This document shows, piece after piece, positions 6,239 through 16,100 of a DNA stretch of 48,611 bases. The translations under genes and the position numbers were made by a program. The notes beneath the pieces were generated by a model. The model did not search any database and was not told the DNA's origin. It saw nothing but the letters and a program-made list of their open reading frames with translations. Position 1 is the first letter of the stretch. Every line of letters begins with the position of its first letter. Source of the DNA: a virus; IMG/VR virus record IMGVR_UViG_3300021961_000152, positions 1-48,611 of that record, one strand, 5' to 3'.

Positions 6239-6478
6239 ATGGAACTTATTAGAAAAATCATAATCGGGCAAAACCCGAAGGATGCCATGGCTTATTACGT
6301 AGGCCAACGCGCAGGAGAGTCAATCATTGATTCAATAGTACTGGACGAAAGATGTTTTGTGAAATACGGAATTCGTCGCTATCTTGTATACATATATAAT
6401 GAAAGCGAGGGCACGATGCTATGGAAAACCATAGACGACATGCCGGTACTAATTGAACATGATTGTGACTTCAAATGA
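6239..6478 (+). CDS. Small hypothetical protein (79 aa)
   Basis: A 79-residue mixed alpha/beta protein (MELIRKIIIGQNPKDAMAYY; RRYLVYIYNESEGTMLWKTI) of unknown family. It starts one base after the upstream stop and its own stop overlaps the next start (ATGA), so it is part of a tightly packed operon and likely real. Confidence 0.6.
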   Translation: MELIRKIIIGQNPKDAMAYYVGQRAGESIIDSIVLDERCFVKYGIRRYLVYIYNESEGTMLWKTIDDMPVLIEHDCDFK

Positions 6479-7023
6479 TTGTAATTGACAACTTCGTAAA
6501 AGACAAGGCTCTGCTTCAAGAGATTGAGGACAGTAAAGAGCAATTCTTTAATGACAACGGTAACTACTATTACTGGAACGGTTGGTGGAACTCACCGGCC
6601 GACTCCGTAAAGAAACGCCTCATTGAATACCTATGGGGTACAAACTCTCCACACGAGCCCATTGCTCTTGATGGGTTTGAATACTGGACGGGTCAGTTCG
6701 GGGAAGGTAGAAGCAGCGACTACCTCAACATGCACTTAGATAAGGACGAGAAACTATGGGCGGACAAACAGGAATTGTCTAGTCCCATTATCGGAACTGT
6801 GTTCTATCCTATTGAGATGGACATCGAAGGCGGATACCTAGAGGTGTTCAATGACGGTGAAGACAATAAACCAGAGCGCATCCAAGCCAAGTTCAACAGA
6901 CTGATTATATTTGATGCAGGTGGCACGCACCACAGAGTAACAAATGTAACGAAAGGGTTACGCTCTGCGATTGCAGTAAACCTATGGAACAAGAAGCCAA
7001 CCACAGACTTTAAGTACGAATGA
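6475..7023 (+). CDS. 2OG-Fe(II) oxygenase (hydroxylase)
   Basis: A 182-residue Fe(II)/2-oxoglutarate dioxygenase of the double-stranded beta-helix type. The iron ligands are visible as His87-x-Asp89 (NMHLDKD) and a distal His in GTHHRV (152/153), with Arg163 ten residues on, in the place that binds 2-oxoglutarate. EGGYLEVF and LIIFDAGG are the usual core strands. Substrates of such enzymes are protein side chains (Pro, Lys, Asp), nucleobases or small molecules. It lies two genes after a fibre-like gene and is one of three such oxygenases in the window, the other two flanking the collagen-like fibre gene, which suggests virion protein hydroxylation (inference). Confidence 0.8.
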   Translation: MIVIDNFVKDKALLQEIEDSKEQFFNDNGNYYYWNGWWNSPADSVKKRLIEYLWGTNSPHEPIALDGFEYWTGQFGEGRSSDYLNMHLDKDEKLWADKQELSSPIIGTVFYPIEMDIEGGYLEVFNDGEDNKPERIQAKFNRLIIFDAGGTHHRVTNVTKGLRSAIAVNLWNKKPTTDFKYE

Positions 7024-7685
7024 GATCGCTCAGACATTTCCTGGTACGTGTTCCTAACGTGACTAAGGACACCATTACAGTCAATGGTGAGCAACTATAT
7101 CTAGACACCAAGTTTGATGAATTCAACCACCGTACCATGGACGGAGAGGTGGTAGCCACACCAGCCAAGTATGATACAGAGGTAGAGGTAGGCGATACCA
7201 TGTACTTCCATCACCATGTAGTGCTTGGTGGTAATCACCTTATGTTGTCCGATGAGACAACCCAGTTGGAGGAAACGCAGAAGCGTGGTCAGTTCATTGA
7301 CCCAGACGACGATGTATACGTAGTGTACTACGATGGAAACCGAGATCCTATCTCTGTACAGGCATACGCATTCAAGAGCAAGAGAACTGGAGAGATACGT
7401 CTGCTGAGCGATTGGGTATTTCTAGTGCCGGAAGAACAAGAAGAAGCACAGGAAGAAGAATACGAATTCGGAGACCACGTCATCTACTTGCTTCCCAAGA
7501 AGGAGGAGCCAGAGGAAAAGTTTGGGTACGTTAAGTGGTCCTCTCCTAAGTTAGATGAACTAGGCCTGGTGCCAGGAGACAAGGTGCTGATTAGAAAGAA
7601 TGCCGACTACATGATGGAAGTCGATGGAGAGAAATTGTATAGAACATTTTTGAAATCAATTCATGGCAAAGTCGAAGAAGTATAA
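7020..7685 (+). CDS. GroES-like co-chaperonin (two GroES-type folds)
   Basis: A 221-residue protein. The C-terminal 75 residues (FGYVKWSSPK, LGLVPGDKVLIRKNADYMMEVDGEKLYR) follow the GroES pattern: a strand, the PGDKVLI turn, a short acidic segment and a final DGE-LYR strand. The N-terminal half has a comparable GEVVATPAKYDTEVEVGDTMYF segment, so the protein reads as two GroES-type barrels joined by an acidic linker (EEQEEAQEEEYE). Phage T4 gp31 is a known phage GroES substitute needed for capsid protein folding; a similar role for this phage is inferred. Coupled by overlaps with the oxygenase and the next gene. Confidence 0.55.
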   Translation: MRSLRHFLVRVPNVTKDTITVNGEQLYLDTKFDEFNHRTMDGEVVATPAKYDTEVEVGDTMYFHHHVVLGGNHLMLSDETTQLEETQKRGQFIDPDDDVYVVYYDGNRDPISVQAYAFKSKRTGEIRLLSDWVFLVPEEQEEAQEEEYEFGDHVIYLLPKKEEPEEKFGYVKWSSPKLDELGLVPGDKVLIRKNADYMMEVDGEKLYRTFLKSIHGKVEEV

Positions 7686-7956
7686 CAACATTGATACCGC
7701 TGTACGTCTAATGGAGGCGATGCAGATTGCGATAGAGAACATGATACAGGAAATACAAAAGCCTGTAGACAAGGAACTTAGTGGTTCACAACGCAAGGCA
7801 GAGTTGCAATCCATAAAGCAAACAGCGGTAGACGCAAAAGACTTAATCGTTGAAAGAGAACGACTGGAACAACTTATCAAAGGATTACAGCAAGATGGGG
7901 AAATTAAAGAAGAACGAGACTACTCCGGAGGATTCGCAGAGCAATACTCCAAGTAG
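7663..7956 (+). CDS. Coiled-coil small protein, possible small terminase
   Basis: A 97-residue, almost entirely helical protein with heptad-like patterns (AVRLMEAMQIAIENMIQEIQ; LIVERERLEQLIKGL). No family motif. It starts within the end of the GroES-like gene (23-base overlap) and is the last clear gene before terL. Small terminase subunits often sit exactly here and are helical oligomers, so I list it as a small-terminase candidate; a DNA-binding domain is not evident, so this is weak. Confidence 0.5.
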   Translation: MAKSKKYNNIDTAVRLMEAMQIAIENMIQEIQKPVDKELSGSQRKAELQSIKQTAVDAKDLIVERERLEQLIKGLQQDGEIKEERDYSGGFAEQYSK

Positions 7957-7984
7957 TCAAGTCTTCATTTACTGGGACTACTAA
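7895..7984 (+). CDS. Possible 29-aa micro-ORF
   Basis: An ATG at 7895 opens a 29-codon frame (MGKLKKNETTPEDSQSNT, then PSSQVFIYWDY) that overlaps the coiled-coil gene in another frame and ends inside the hairpin at 7973-7995. It could be a leader peptide for the structured region before terL. No ribosome site or family supports it. Confidence 0.2.
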   Translation: MGKLKKNETTPEDSQSNTPSSQVFIYWDY

Positions 7985-7995
7985 TAGGTAGCCCA
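7973..7995 (+). other. Hairpin upstream of the three-way RNA element
   Basis: TGGG (7973-7976), bulged A, CTAC (7978-7981), loop TAATAG, GTAG (7988-7991), CCCA (7992-7995). Immediately precedes the larger structure at 8002-8098. Confidence 0.55.
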
Positions 7996-8001
7996 ATACG
8001 A

Positions 8002-8098
8002 TGTGTGTGAGTGTACAGCGGTGATGCCACAGTCTTCGATGACGCAGGTTTGAGCCGCTGCACTCGTGCTCGAAGCACAAGATGATAACAAACACACA
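8002..8098 (+). ncRNA. Candidate structured RNA: three-way junction before terL
   Basis: The non-coding bases between the coiled-coil gene and terL can fold compactly. P1: TGTGTGT (8002-8008) with ACACACA (8092-8098), 7 bp. P2: GAGTG (8009-8013) with CACTC (8061-8065), then a TA bulge and CAGCGG (8016-8021) with CCGCTG (8055-8060), capped by a 33-base loop that may form a short extra stem. P3: GTGC (8066-8069), loop TCGAA, GCAC (8075-8078). P1, P2 and P3 abut without gaps except a 13-base A-rich strand (8079-8091), as in true three-way junctions. It may be a cis-acting leader of terL, a packaging site or RNA, or a small RNA. Single-sequence evidence only. Confidence 0.4.
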
Positions 8099-8159
8099 GC
8101 ACAAATTCCTAATAATACTCGCATAAGCCGTGATGTTAATTTAGTGTTAAGATAGTAAA

Positions 8160-10259
8160 ATGGCGGGACTTGTACAAATAGAAGATGAAATTGTAGTCAA
8201 TATATGCCCTGACAAAACCGAAGGAGACGTCAGGCTATACTTTGACTTGCCTATTCAATTCCCTAAGAAACCAAAGAAGAAAGACATCCTATTCCACGAT
8301 AAACCAAAAGCAGAACAGCGTTGGCAGCGCAAGGAACTGCCCGACGAGTTGCGTAGGATACGTTCTATGGAGGAGTGGATGGAAATGCCAGAAGCATTCA
8401 GAAAGAAGTACACCCCATACGTTAGTGAAGAATTTAAAAGAAGAAGAAATGGAGTATGGTTTTACAACAACGGGGTACCTACCTATATCACAGGAAACCA
8501 CTACTTTTTCCTACAGTGGTGTAAGATTGATATCGGATACCCATCGTACCTCGACTTTCAAAGGAGACTATTCATACACCTTGAGGCCTGCAATGTAGAC
8601 CCTAGGTGTGTCGGACAGATATATGTGAAGTGTCGTCGTTCTGGATACACGAATATGTCTGCCGCTGTTCTGGTTAACGAGGGCACACAGGTAAAGGAGA
8701 AACTACTGGGGATTATGTCTAAGACAGGATCGGACGCCCAGGAAAACATATTCATGAAAAAGGTAGTGCCTATGTATAAGTCGCTGCCTTTCTTCTTTAA
8801 GCCGATACAGGATGGTACTACTAACCCAAGAATGGAACTCGCATTTCGTGAGCCGTCTAAAAGAATCACTAAGAAGAACAAAACTTCTTCAAGAGGCGAA
8901 GCCCTTAATACAATCATTAACTGGAAGAACACTACCAACAACGCATACGATGGGGAGAAACTCCACATATTATATCTTGACGAAGCAGGCAAGTGGGAGA
9001 AGGGTAATGATATACGAGAGGCATGGCGAGTGCAGCGCACTTGTTTGCTTGTAGGTAGAAAGATTGTAGGAAAGGCTATCGTAGGAAGCACAGTGAATCC
9101 ATTAGACCGTGGCGGCAAGCAGTACAGAGAGATGTACTATTCTAGTAGTGTTAACGAAAGAAACGAGAACGGCAGAACCAAAAGCGGCTTATACAGCGTA
9201 TTCATACCAGCGTACGAATCATTGGAAGGATTCTTTGACGAGTATGGTATGCCTATTGTAGAAGACCCAGAGAAGCCAATGATTGGCCTTGAGGGAGAGT
9301 ACATTAGCATCGGCGCTAAGACTTATCTGAAGAACGAAAGGAAAGGACTCTCTGGTGATTCTTACGAACTCAACGAAGTCATCCGTCAGTTTCCATTCAC
9401 AGAAGCAGAAGCATTCAGAGATAGCGCCAAAGCATCGCTGTTTAATGTACAGAAGATATACGAACAAGTAGAATACAATCAAGACTTGTTCCCTTCTCCG
9501 ATTGTTGTAGGAAACTTCGGTTGGGCAAACGGAGTGATAGATAGCGAGGTAGTGTTCAAGCCAGATGCAAACGGACGATGGAGAATCGCATGGCTTCCCC
9601 CAGTAGAATTGCGAAACAAAAACAAACCAGAAAACGATTGGCTAGGATGTGCTGGAGTCGATAGTTATGACATTGATGCTACGGTAGACGGACGCGGTTC
9701 AAAAGGTGCATGTCATTTCTATAATAAATTCAACATGCAACACCCTTCAAATATGTTTGTTGCAGAGTATGCTTCTCGCCCGCCTTTGGCTAAGATTTTC
9801 TACGAGGATATATTGATGGCTGCTAAGTTCTATAGTTACCCAGTATTGATTGAGAACAACAAGTACGGTATCGCAAGGTACTTTGAATCAAGGGGTTACA
9901 GCCACTTCCTGTTGGACAGACCAGAACACCTTACCTCTAGTTACGGAAGCAAGACAAAAACAAAAGGTATTCCGTCTAACTCTGCCGATGTAATACAGGC
10001 GCACGCACAGGCCATAGAATCATACATACATTCTCACGTTGGTCTCAATGAAGAAACACTGGAATACGGCAAGATGTATTTCGAGAGAACGCTAGAGGAT
10101 TGGATCAACTTTAAGATAGATGATAGAACCAAGTATGACCTTTCCATTTCTAGTGGTTTGGCATTACTTGCTGCTCAAGGAAACAAACCTGTGCAGAAGA
10201 AATCAGACTTCACAGGCAAGCAGTTCTTCCGTAAAGGTCAGATAATTATACGAAAATAA
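8160..10259 (+). CDS. terL: Terminase large subunit
   Basis: A 699-residue DNA-packaging motor with an N-terminal ATPase and C-terminal RNase H-like nuclease. The Walker A-type loop is VKCRRSGYTN (156-165), with Tyr163 where the usual Lys stands and a Lys moved to 157, a variation that occurs in some terminases. Walker B is ILYLDEA (Asp274-Glu275) and the coupling motif is IVGSTVNP (308-314). Nuclease acidic residues are Asp501 (GVDSYD), Glu565 (LIENN) and Asp660 (KYDLSIS). Length is on the long side for the family. It follows the structured non-coding region and precedes the portal gene, the normal order. ATG 8160 has no clear Shine-Dalgarno. Confidence 0.92.
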   Translation: MAGLVQIEDEIVVNICPDKTEGDVRLYFDLPIQFPKKPKKKDILFHDKPKAEQRWQRKELPDELRRIRSMEEWMEMPEAFRKKYTPYVSEEFKRRRNGVWFYNNGVPTYITGNHYFFLQWCKIDIGYPSYLDFQRRLFIHLEACNVDPRCVGQIYVKCRRSGYTNMSAAVLVNEGTQVKEKLLGIMSKTGSDAQENIFMKKVVPMYKSLPFFFKPIQDGTTNPRMELAFREPSKRITKKNKTSSRGEALNTIINWKNTTNNAYDGEKLHILYLDEAGKWEKGNDIREAWRVQRTCLLVGRKIVGKAIVGSTVNPLDRGGKQYREMYYSSSVNERNENGRTKSGLYSVFIPAYESLEGFFDEYGMPIVEDPEKPMIGLEGEYISIGAKTYLKNERKGLSGDSYELNEVIRQFPFTEAEAFRDSAKASLFNVQKIYEQVEYNQDLFPSPIVVGNFGWANGVIDSEVVFKPDANGRWRIAWLPPVELRNKNKPENDWLGCAGVDSYDIDATVDGRGSKGACHFYNKFNMQHPSNMFVAEYASRPPLAKIFYEDILMAAKFYSYPVLIENNKYGIARYFESRGYSHFLLDRPEHLTSSYGSKTKTKGIPSNSADVIQAHAQAIESYIHSHVGLNEETLEYGKMYFERTLEDWINFKIDDRTKYDLSISSGLALLAAQGNKPVQKKSDFTGKQFFRKGQIIIRK

Positions 10260-10266
10260 TAAGAGG

Positions 10267-10274
10267 TATATTTG
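10267..10274 (+). promoter_or_regulatory. -7 box TATATTTG before the portal gene
   Basis: Perfect TAnnTTTG in the 35-base terL-portal gap, giving a leader of roughly 15 bases before ATG 10295. No clear -33 element. Confidence 0.7.
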
Positions 10275-10294
10275 CATAAGTAGCAATCTCGAAT

Positions 10295-12727
10295 ATGAAC
10301 AACGAATACAAACCTGGACAGTCTTCGTTTCCAGATCCGTTAGCGGGTACCGAGGAAAAGATGGGCAAGGAATATGGCCTCCAATACGCGAAGGCTATGT
10401 TTGCTCAGTGGATTGGAAGCGACTACCAGAACTCTCTGTACGGAAGAAGAAACAGCGAGTTCGAGCGCTGTAGAGACTACGCGCAGGGTACGCAGGACAC
10501 ATCCATCTACAGACAGATACTCAACTCTTTAGAGAACAATAACGGCGACGGAACACTATTGACGCTGGACTACACTCCAGTTCCAATCGTTCCTAAGTTT
10601 GTGAAGATTGTGGTGAACAAGATTCTTTCAAGAGAACCGTACCCACAGATTGAAGCCGTAGACCCGCTATCTAAAACGGAGAAGGATAAAAAGAAGAATG
10701 CTACGATATTGCGTATCGAGAATCGCGATATGATTGAAGAAGCCAAGTCTCTTGGCCTTCGTGTTAAACAAGACCCAGGACAACTTCCGGAGACTCCAGA
10801 GGAAACTGAAATCTTCCTAGACACTAACATCAAGACGGATGCAGAAATCTCTGCACAGATTGCTACTGAGATGACGTTGAAGTGGAACGACTTTAACCAA
10901 TCCATCTACCGTCGTTGTGTAGAAGATTTAGCCACATTAGGTATGGGTATTGCTAAGAGAAGCAACGACCCTAACTACGGAATCAAGGAGGAATACGTAG
11001 ACCCCAAGAAGTTCATCCATAACTACACGGATGATCCAAACTTCACAGACCTAACCTACGCTGGTCATTTCAAGTACATTACCATCATGGACCTCAAGCG
11101 TATTGCGGGTAATCAATTTACTGAAGCACAGTACGAGGAGATTGCTAAAACCGTGATGAATAAGTACGGAAACAATCCGACGCAGTTCTCTACAACAGGG
11201 TACACTTACGATAGACCTGGCACTCGTTACCGTCAAGGATATGACGAGTATAAGATTGAGATACTTGACTTCGAGTTCATGTCGGTAGACAACATCATCT
11301 ACGAGAAGAAAGAGTCTGCTTACGGAAACATCGGCTTCTACTATAAAGGAAACGAATACAATGCACCTCAGCAATCTGTCTACAACAGAGAAGCGGTGTA
11401 CATGAAGAACGCCACTGTATATGGCGGTAGTTACATTGTAGGTACAGAGCACATCTTTAACTACGGTCCAAAGAAAAACATTCCTAAGAACGTACACGAC
11501 ATTTCTCGTGCGCGTCTTTCTTACAGCATCGTAGCCACAAACATTCGCGGAATGATTCCTAAGTCAATGGTATCTTCTGTGATTGGGTTCGCGGACATGC
11601 TACAGATTACACACCTCAAACTACAGCAGTCTATTGCTAAAGCAAAACCAGACGGGCTTATCATTGACATTGAGGGATTGGAGAATGTACAGTTGGGTCG
11701 CGGTGGAGAACTACAGCCGCTAGAGATTCAAGACATCTACGAACAAACCGGTATCTTCTACTACCGTAGCAAGAACCCAGAGGGAGGATTCCAAAACCCA
11801 CCGGTTCGAGAAATCGGAAACCGAATCAGAAACATTCAAGAACTAGTTACACTATACAACCACTACCTCGGAATGATTCGAGATGCTACTGGTATCAACG
11901 AGGTGATGGACGGTACTTCTCCAAAAGGAGAACAACTAGTGGGTGTGAGACAGCAAGCGTTGGCTGCCGGTAATAACGCTATCTACGACATTACCAATGC
12001 AGCGATGGTGCTATACAACAAGGTGTGTGATGACATCGTGCGCTGTTTGCAGGTTATTCCTAAAGAGAGTATTCTCTATAAGGTGTACACCAATGCGGTT
12101 GGAGAAACCAATATGGCGGTACTCAACTCGTTCGATAATCTGTCGATGTACAACTTTGGCGTTGTGGTAGTTACAGAGATGAACGATGCAGACAAGGCAT
12201 ACTTAGAACAAAACATTCAGATTGCGCTTGGACAAAGAGAAATCGACCTTGAAGATGCGATTGCCATTCGACAAATCAAAGACATTGAACAAGCCGAAAG
12301 ATTGTTGGTGGTCCGCAGAAAGAAACGCATCAAGCAACAACAAGAGATGGCTTCTCAGCAGGCTCAACTACAGGCTCAGTCAAATGCTCAAGCCGCACAG
12401 GTAGCAGCGCAGATGGACATGCAGAAGGAGCAGTTGAAGGCGCAAATCGAGGCACAGAAGATTCAATTAGAAGCACAGACTAAAGCGCAGTTGATTGAGT
12501 TGGAGTACCAATACAAAATACAAATCGAGCAACTACGAGGACAGTTTGGAATCACTGAGCAGCAGATTGAAAGCGGCGTGAGAATGCAAGCCGACCAAGA
12601 AGCAGAGAATCGCAAAGATCAAAGAATAGACAAGCAGGCTATGGCACAAAGCAAACTGATTGCCCAGCGCCAAGGACAGCGCCCACCGCTTGACGAAGAC
12701 ATAGTAACTAACTTAACAATATCATAG
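10295..12727 (+). CDS. Portal protein
   Basis: An 810-residue portal, the dodecameric ring at the capsid vertex through which DNA passes. It directly follows terL, and the sequence has the crown/wing style of podovirus-type portals: YTPVPIVPKFVKIVVNKIL near residue 90, a central MIPKSMVSSVIGFADMLQ segment, then IRDATGINEVMDGTSPKGEQ (about 525-545), which is a typical portal motif. The last 150 residues are a Gln-rich coiled coil (QEMASQQAQLQAQSNAQAA and following), which may form the barrel inside the head. The size and coiled tail are reminiscent of crAss-like and related Bacteroidota phages. Preceded by its own promoter box. Confidence 0.88.
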   Translation: MNNEYKPGQSSFPDPLAGTEEKMGKEYGLQYAKAMFAQWIGSDYQNSLYGRRNSEFERCRDYAQGTQDTSIYRQILNSLENNNGDGTLLTLDYTPVPIVPKFVKIVVNKILSREPYPQIEAVDPLSKTEKDKKKNATILRIENRDMIEEAKSLGLRVKQDPGQLPETPEETEIFLDTNIKTDAEISAQIATEMTLKWNDFNQSIYRRCVEDLATLGMGIAKRSNDPNYGIKEEYVDPKKFIHNYTDDPNFTDLTYAGHFKYITIMDLKRIAGNQFTEAQYEEIAKTVMNKYGNNPTQFSTTGYTYDRPGTRYRQGYDEYKIEILDFEFMSVDNIIYEKKESAYGNIGFYYKGNEYNAPQQSVYNREAVYMKNATVYGGSYIVGTEHIFNYGPKKNIPKNVHDISRARLSYSIVATNIRGMIPKSMVSSVIGFADMLQITHLKLQQSIAKAKPDGLIIDIEGLENVQLGRGGELQPLEIQDIYEQTGIFYYRSKNPEGGFQNPPVREIGNRIRNIQELVTLYNHYLGMIRDATGINEVMDGTSPKGEQLVGVRQQALAAGNNAIYDITNAAMVLYNKVCDDIVRCLQVIPKESILYKVYTNAVGETNMAVLNSFDNLSMYNFGVVVVTEMNDADKAYLEQNIQIALGQREIDLEDAIAIRQIKDIEQAERLLVVRRKKRIKQQQEMASQQAQLQAQSNAQAAQVAAQMDMQKEQLKAQIEAQKIQLEAQTKAQLIELEYQYKIQIEQLRGQFGITEQQIESGVRMQADQEAENRKDQRIDKQAMAQSKLIAQRQGQRPPLDEDIVTNLTIS

Positions 12728-12728
12728 A

Positions 12729-13133
12729 ATGGCCTGCTCATCATGTTCATCTAGCCCGTGTAACTGCGGCACAGTGTCTACAGTAAACCTAAATACTGCA
12801 GCACAGGTAAACATCTGTACCCGTAGAGGAGACACCTTTGTGTTGGAGGTAAATGTTTCTGACAAGGACGGTCAAAGAATCGACTTGACAAACTATACCT
12901 TTAAGATGGAGGTTCGCGAATACGACAACGGTCCATTAGTTATTGCAAGCGCAGACATCGACCTGGTTGGAACAGACCAAGGAGTCTTGACTATTACTAT
13001 TGCAGCCGCAGACATGCTCGTAGACGCAGGTACTTATGTATATGGAGTACAAGCCACACTAGTGGCGGACGGCACCGTAAGCACTTGGCTATACGGAACC
13101 TTTGAAGTAATACAAGACATCGTAGAAAACTAA
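12729..13133 (+). CDS. Ig-like/baseplate-type small virion protein with Cys-rich N-terminus
   Basis: A 134-residue protein. The N-terminus is [12 protein letters not shown], a cysteine cluster that could bind metal or crosslink; the rest is a beta-sandwich ([50 protein letters not shown]) of the kind seen at the N-terminus of phage baseplate and fibre-anchoring proteins. It lies between portal and the collagen-like fibre and overlaps the latter's start by one base (TAATG). I infer a fibre-attachment role. Confidence 0.6.
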   Translation: MACSSCSSSPCNCGTVSTVNLNTAAQVNICTRRGDTFVLEVNVSDKDGQRIDLTNYTFKMEVREYDNGPLVIASADIDLVGTDQGVLTITIAAADMLVDAGTYVYGVQATLVADGTVSTWLYGTFEVIQDIVEN

Positions 13134-16100
13134 TGGCTGACAACAGCGTAAATATAGACGTAACCCAACCTGGGTCAATCAATGTTGATATCACAACAGG
13201 TGACGGGAAGAAATTTGATTTTCAAATCCCAGACGACTCTGTTGTAGAGTTGACCAAGAAATCCATTAAGCAATTCGTAGGAGCGAAAGGCCAGAAGGGT
13301 CTTAAGGGAGAAAAGGGTGAGAAGGGTCAAAAGGGACAGATAGGTAGTGGTGGTGTTATCGCTCACTATGGAGTATTCTATAGCGACGTAGACCAAGCCA
13401 TATCTACCATCAACACCCCTCAAATTGTTACGCTGAATCAAACCGACCAAGCCAACGGTGTAAGTATATCTAATAACCAAATCATTATTGCCGAGACTGG
13501 TACCTACAGAATGTCTGTAACAATGCTGGTATCCAATCTCAGTAACGCACCGCAGGATGCAACCTTTTGGTTGAAGTTTAACGGGACTGATTACCCAGAC
13601 AGCGCCCACCATGTTACCCTCCCGGAGAGAAAGAACTCTGGCATTCCTTCTGAGCAAATCATTGAATTTTCTTTTATAGGAACTTCTCTTGCTGCTAACG
13701 ATTACGTTGAAATATATTGGAAGTCAGATAGTTTAGATGTATACCTAGATGCTACCACCGGGTCTAGTGTACCAGACTCCAACTCTGTTCGTGTCAACAT
13801 CAACCAAGTTACCTACACTCAGTTAGGACCTAAAGGACAAAAGGGAGACAAAGGCAACAAAGGCCAGAAAGGTGAAGTTGGACAGAAGGGACAGAAAGGT
13901 ATCAAGGGATACGGAGACAAAGGGTTCAAGGGAAACAAAGGACAGAAAGGAGAGAAAGGCCAGAAAGGAGAGAAAGGGCAAAAAGGTCAGAAAGGACAAA
14001 AAGGTCAGAAGGGACAAAAAGGATTAAAGGGAGTACAGGGTAGAGACTCTTATGGTTTTGATACCACATTTGACAGCAGCACAGATACAAGCACATCTCC
14101 TGGAAGTGGTGAGTTCAAATTGAATTCTGCATCTCCATTGTCGGCTACCACACTGGCAATCAGTGAGGTCGATTCTTACGGGAATGATGTACGTGATGCT
14201 ATTCTTTCGCTGTCTGATTCTAGCAATCCGAACAGCGGTATAATTACATTTAGAGACGACTCGGATCCTAATGTTTTTATTTCATACTACGTTACAGCAA
14301 GTACTCAGCCATCTACTGGATGGTTTTCTATTACTATTTCTTACCTGGCAGGAGGCTTAACTTCTTTTACAAATACTGATATATACTTTGCCGCATTAAG
14401 TATTATTGGAGATAAAGGACAAAAAGGAGTTAAGGGACAGAAAGGTCTTACCGGAGATAAAGGTCAAAATGGAAGTAAGGGCCAGAAAGGTGTTGATGGA
14501 ACCAAAGGACAAAAGGGAGAACTAGGAGTTAAAGGAGATACTGGAGAGAAAGGAACTACTGGAGAGAAAGGCCAGAAAGGTCTTGCCGGAGACAAGGGAC
14601 AAAAAGGTATTGACGGCACCAAAGGAGACACTGGGGAAAAAGGACAAAAAGGACTTACCGGCGAAAAAGGTCAGCAAGGCGCAAAAGGAATAACAGGCGA
14701 CAAGGGACAGAAGGGAGAGATTGGGGTCAAGGGAGACAAGGGACAAAAAGGTCAGAAGGGACTAAAAGGACAGAAAGGCCTTGCCGGTAATAAAGGACAG
14801 AAGGGTGTTACAGGAACAAGAGGTTCTTTATGGGACTCTGCTCCTGGCGCCCCAACATCTACCAGCGCTAACATAGGAGATCAATATCTAGATACAGACG
14901 ACGGCAGTGTATACGAATGGAACGGAAGCGTTTGGGTTTATACTGGAGGTATAGAAGGCCCTGCCGGACCTAAAGGACAGAAAGGTATATCTGGAGACAA
15001 GGGCGTAAAAGGACAAAAAGGAGAGATAGGTGTCAAGGGAGATACTGGAGAGAAAGGCGCAACAGGAGAGAAGGGAGTCTTAGGTCAGAAAGGTCAGAAA
15101 GGAGAGATAGGCGTTAAAGGCGCTACGGGTCAGAAAGGACAGAAGGGCGTTAAAGGAATTGACGGAGATAAAGGCCAGAAAGGAGAGATAGGTGTTAAGG
15201 GTGATACCGGAGCCAAAGGCGAGAAGGGACAGAAGGGGCAAAAAGGAGAAGTTGGACCTAAAGGAGATACTGGCGCCAAAGGAGAGAAAGGACAAAAGGG
15301 ACAAAAAGGAGAGATTGGACCAACAGGATTAAAAGGACAAAAGGGAGAGAAAGGTCAGAAAGGTGTAGAAGGTCCCAAAGGAACTACTGGTGCTAAAGGA
15401 GAGAAGGGCCAGAAAGGTCAGAAGGGCGAGATTGGACCCAAAGGAACATTAGGTCAGAAAGGACAAAAAGGAGACAAAGGCCAAAAGGGAGAGGTTGGTG
15501 TAACAGGAGCAAAAGGACAGAAAGGAGATAAAGGACAAAAAGGAGAGATTGGCCCAAAGGGAACCCTTGGTCAGAAAGGTCAAAAAGGAGACAAAGGACA
15601 GAAGGGCGAAATAGGAGTGAAAGGCGCCACTGGTGCTAAAGGACAAAAAGGACAAAAGGGTCAAAAGGGATTAAAGGGAATTGATGGTTCTCAATGGACA
15701 TCCGCTGCAACAACTCCTAGTGGAGCCGCTGCCGAACATGACCAATGGTTAGACACAAGCACAGGTGAAGTATACGAATACATATCCGGTATATGGACTA
15801 ACACAGGAAATATTGGAGGTCCAAAGGGAGACGCTGGTGCAAAAGGAGCGACAGGAGCAAAAGGACAAAAGGGAGTAATAGGCCCAAAAGGTCAGAAGGG
15901 AGTTAAGGGAGATATTGGTCCAAAAGGACAGAAAGGTTTTATAGGATCTCAATGGACTTCTACCAAGGGAACACCGACTGGTGTTGGCGCAGATAACGAC
16001 CAATGGTTAGACACCAGCACTGGTGATGTATATGAATCTATATCCGGTATATGGACTAACACTGGTAACATCTTGGGACCAAAAGGGCAAAAAGGTGTTA

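Noticed and set aside
7985-8100. tRNA gene before terL
   Set aside because: A GGTTTGAGCC string recalls a T-arm, but no cloverleaf with acceptor and anticodon stems can be drawn; the three-way fold is better.
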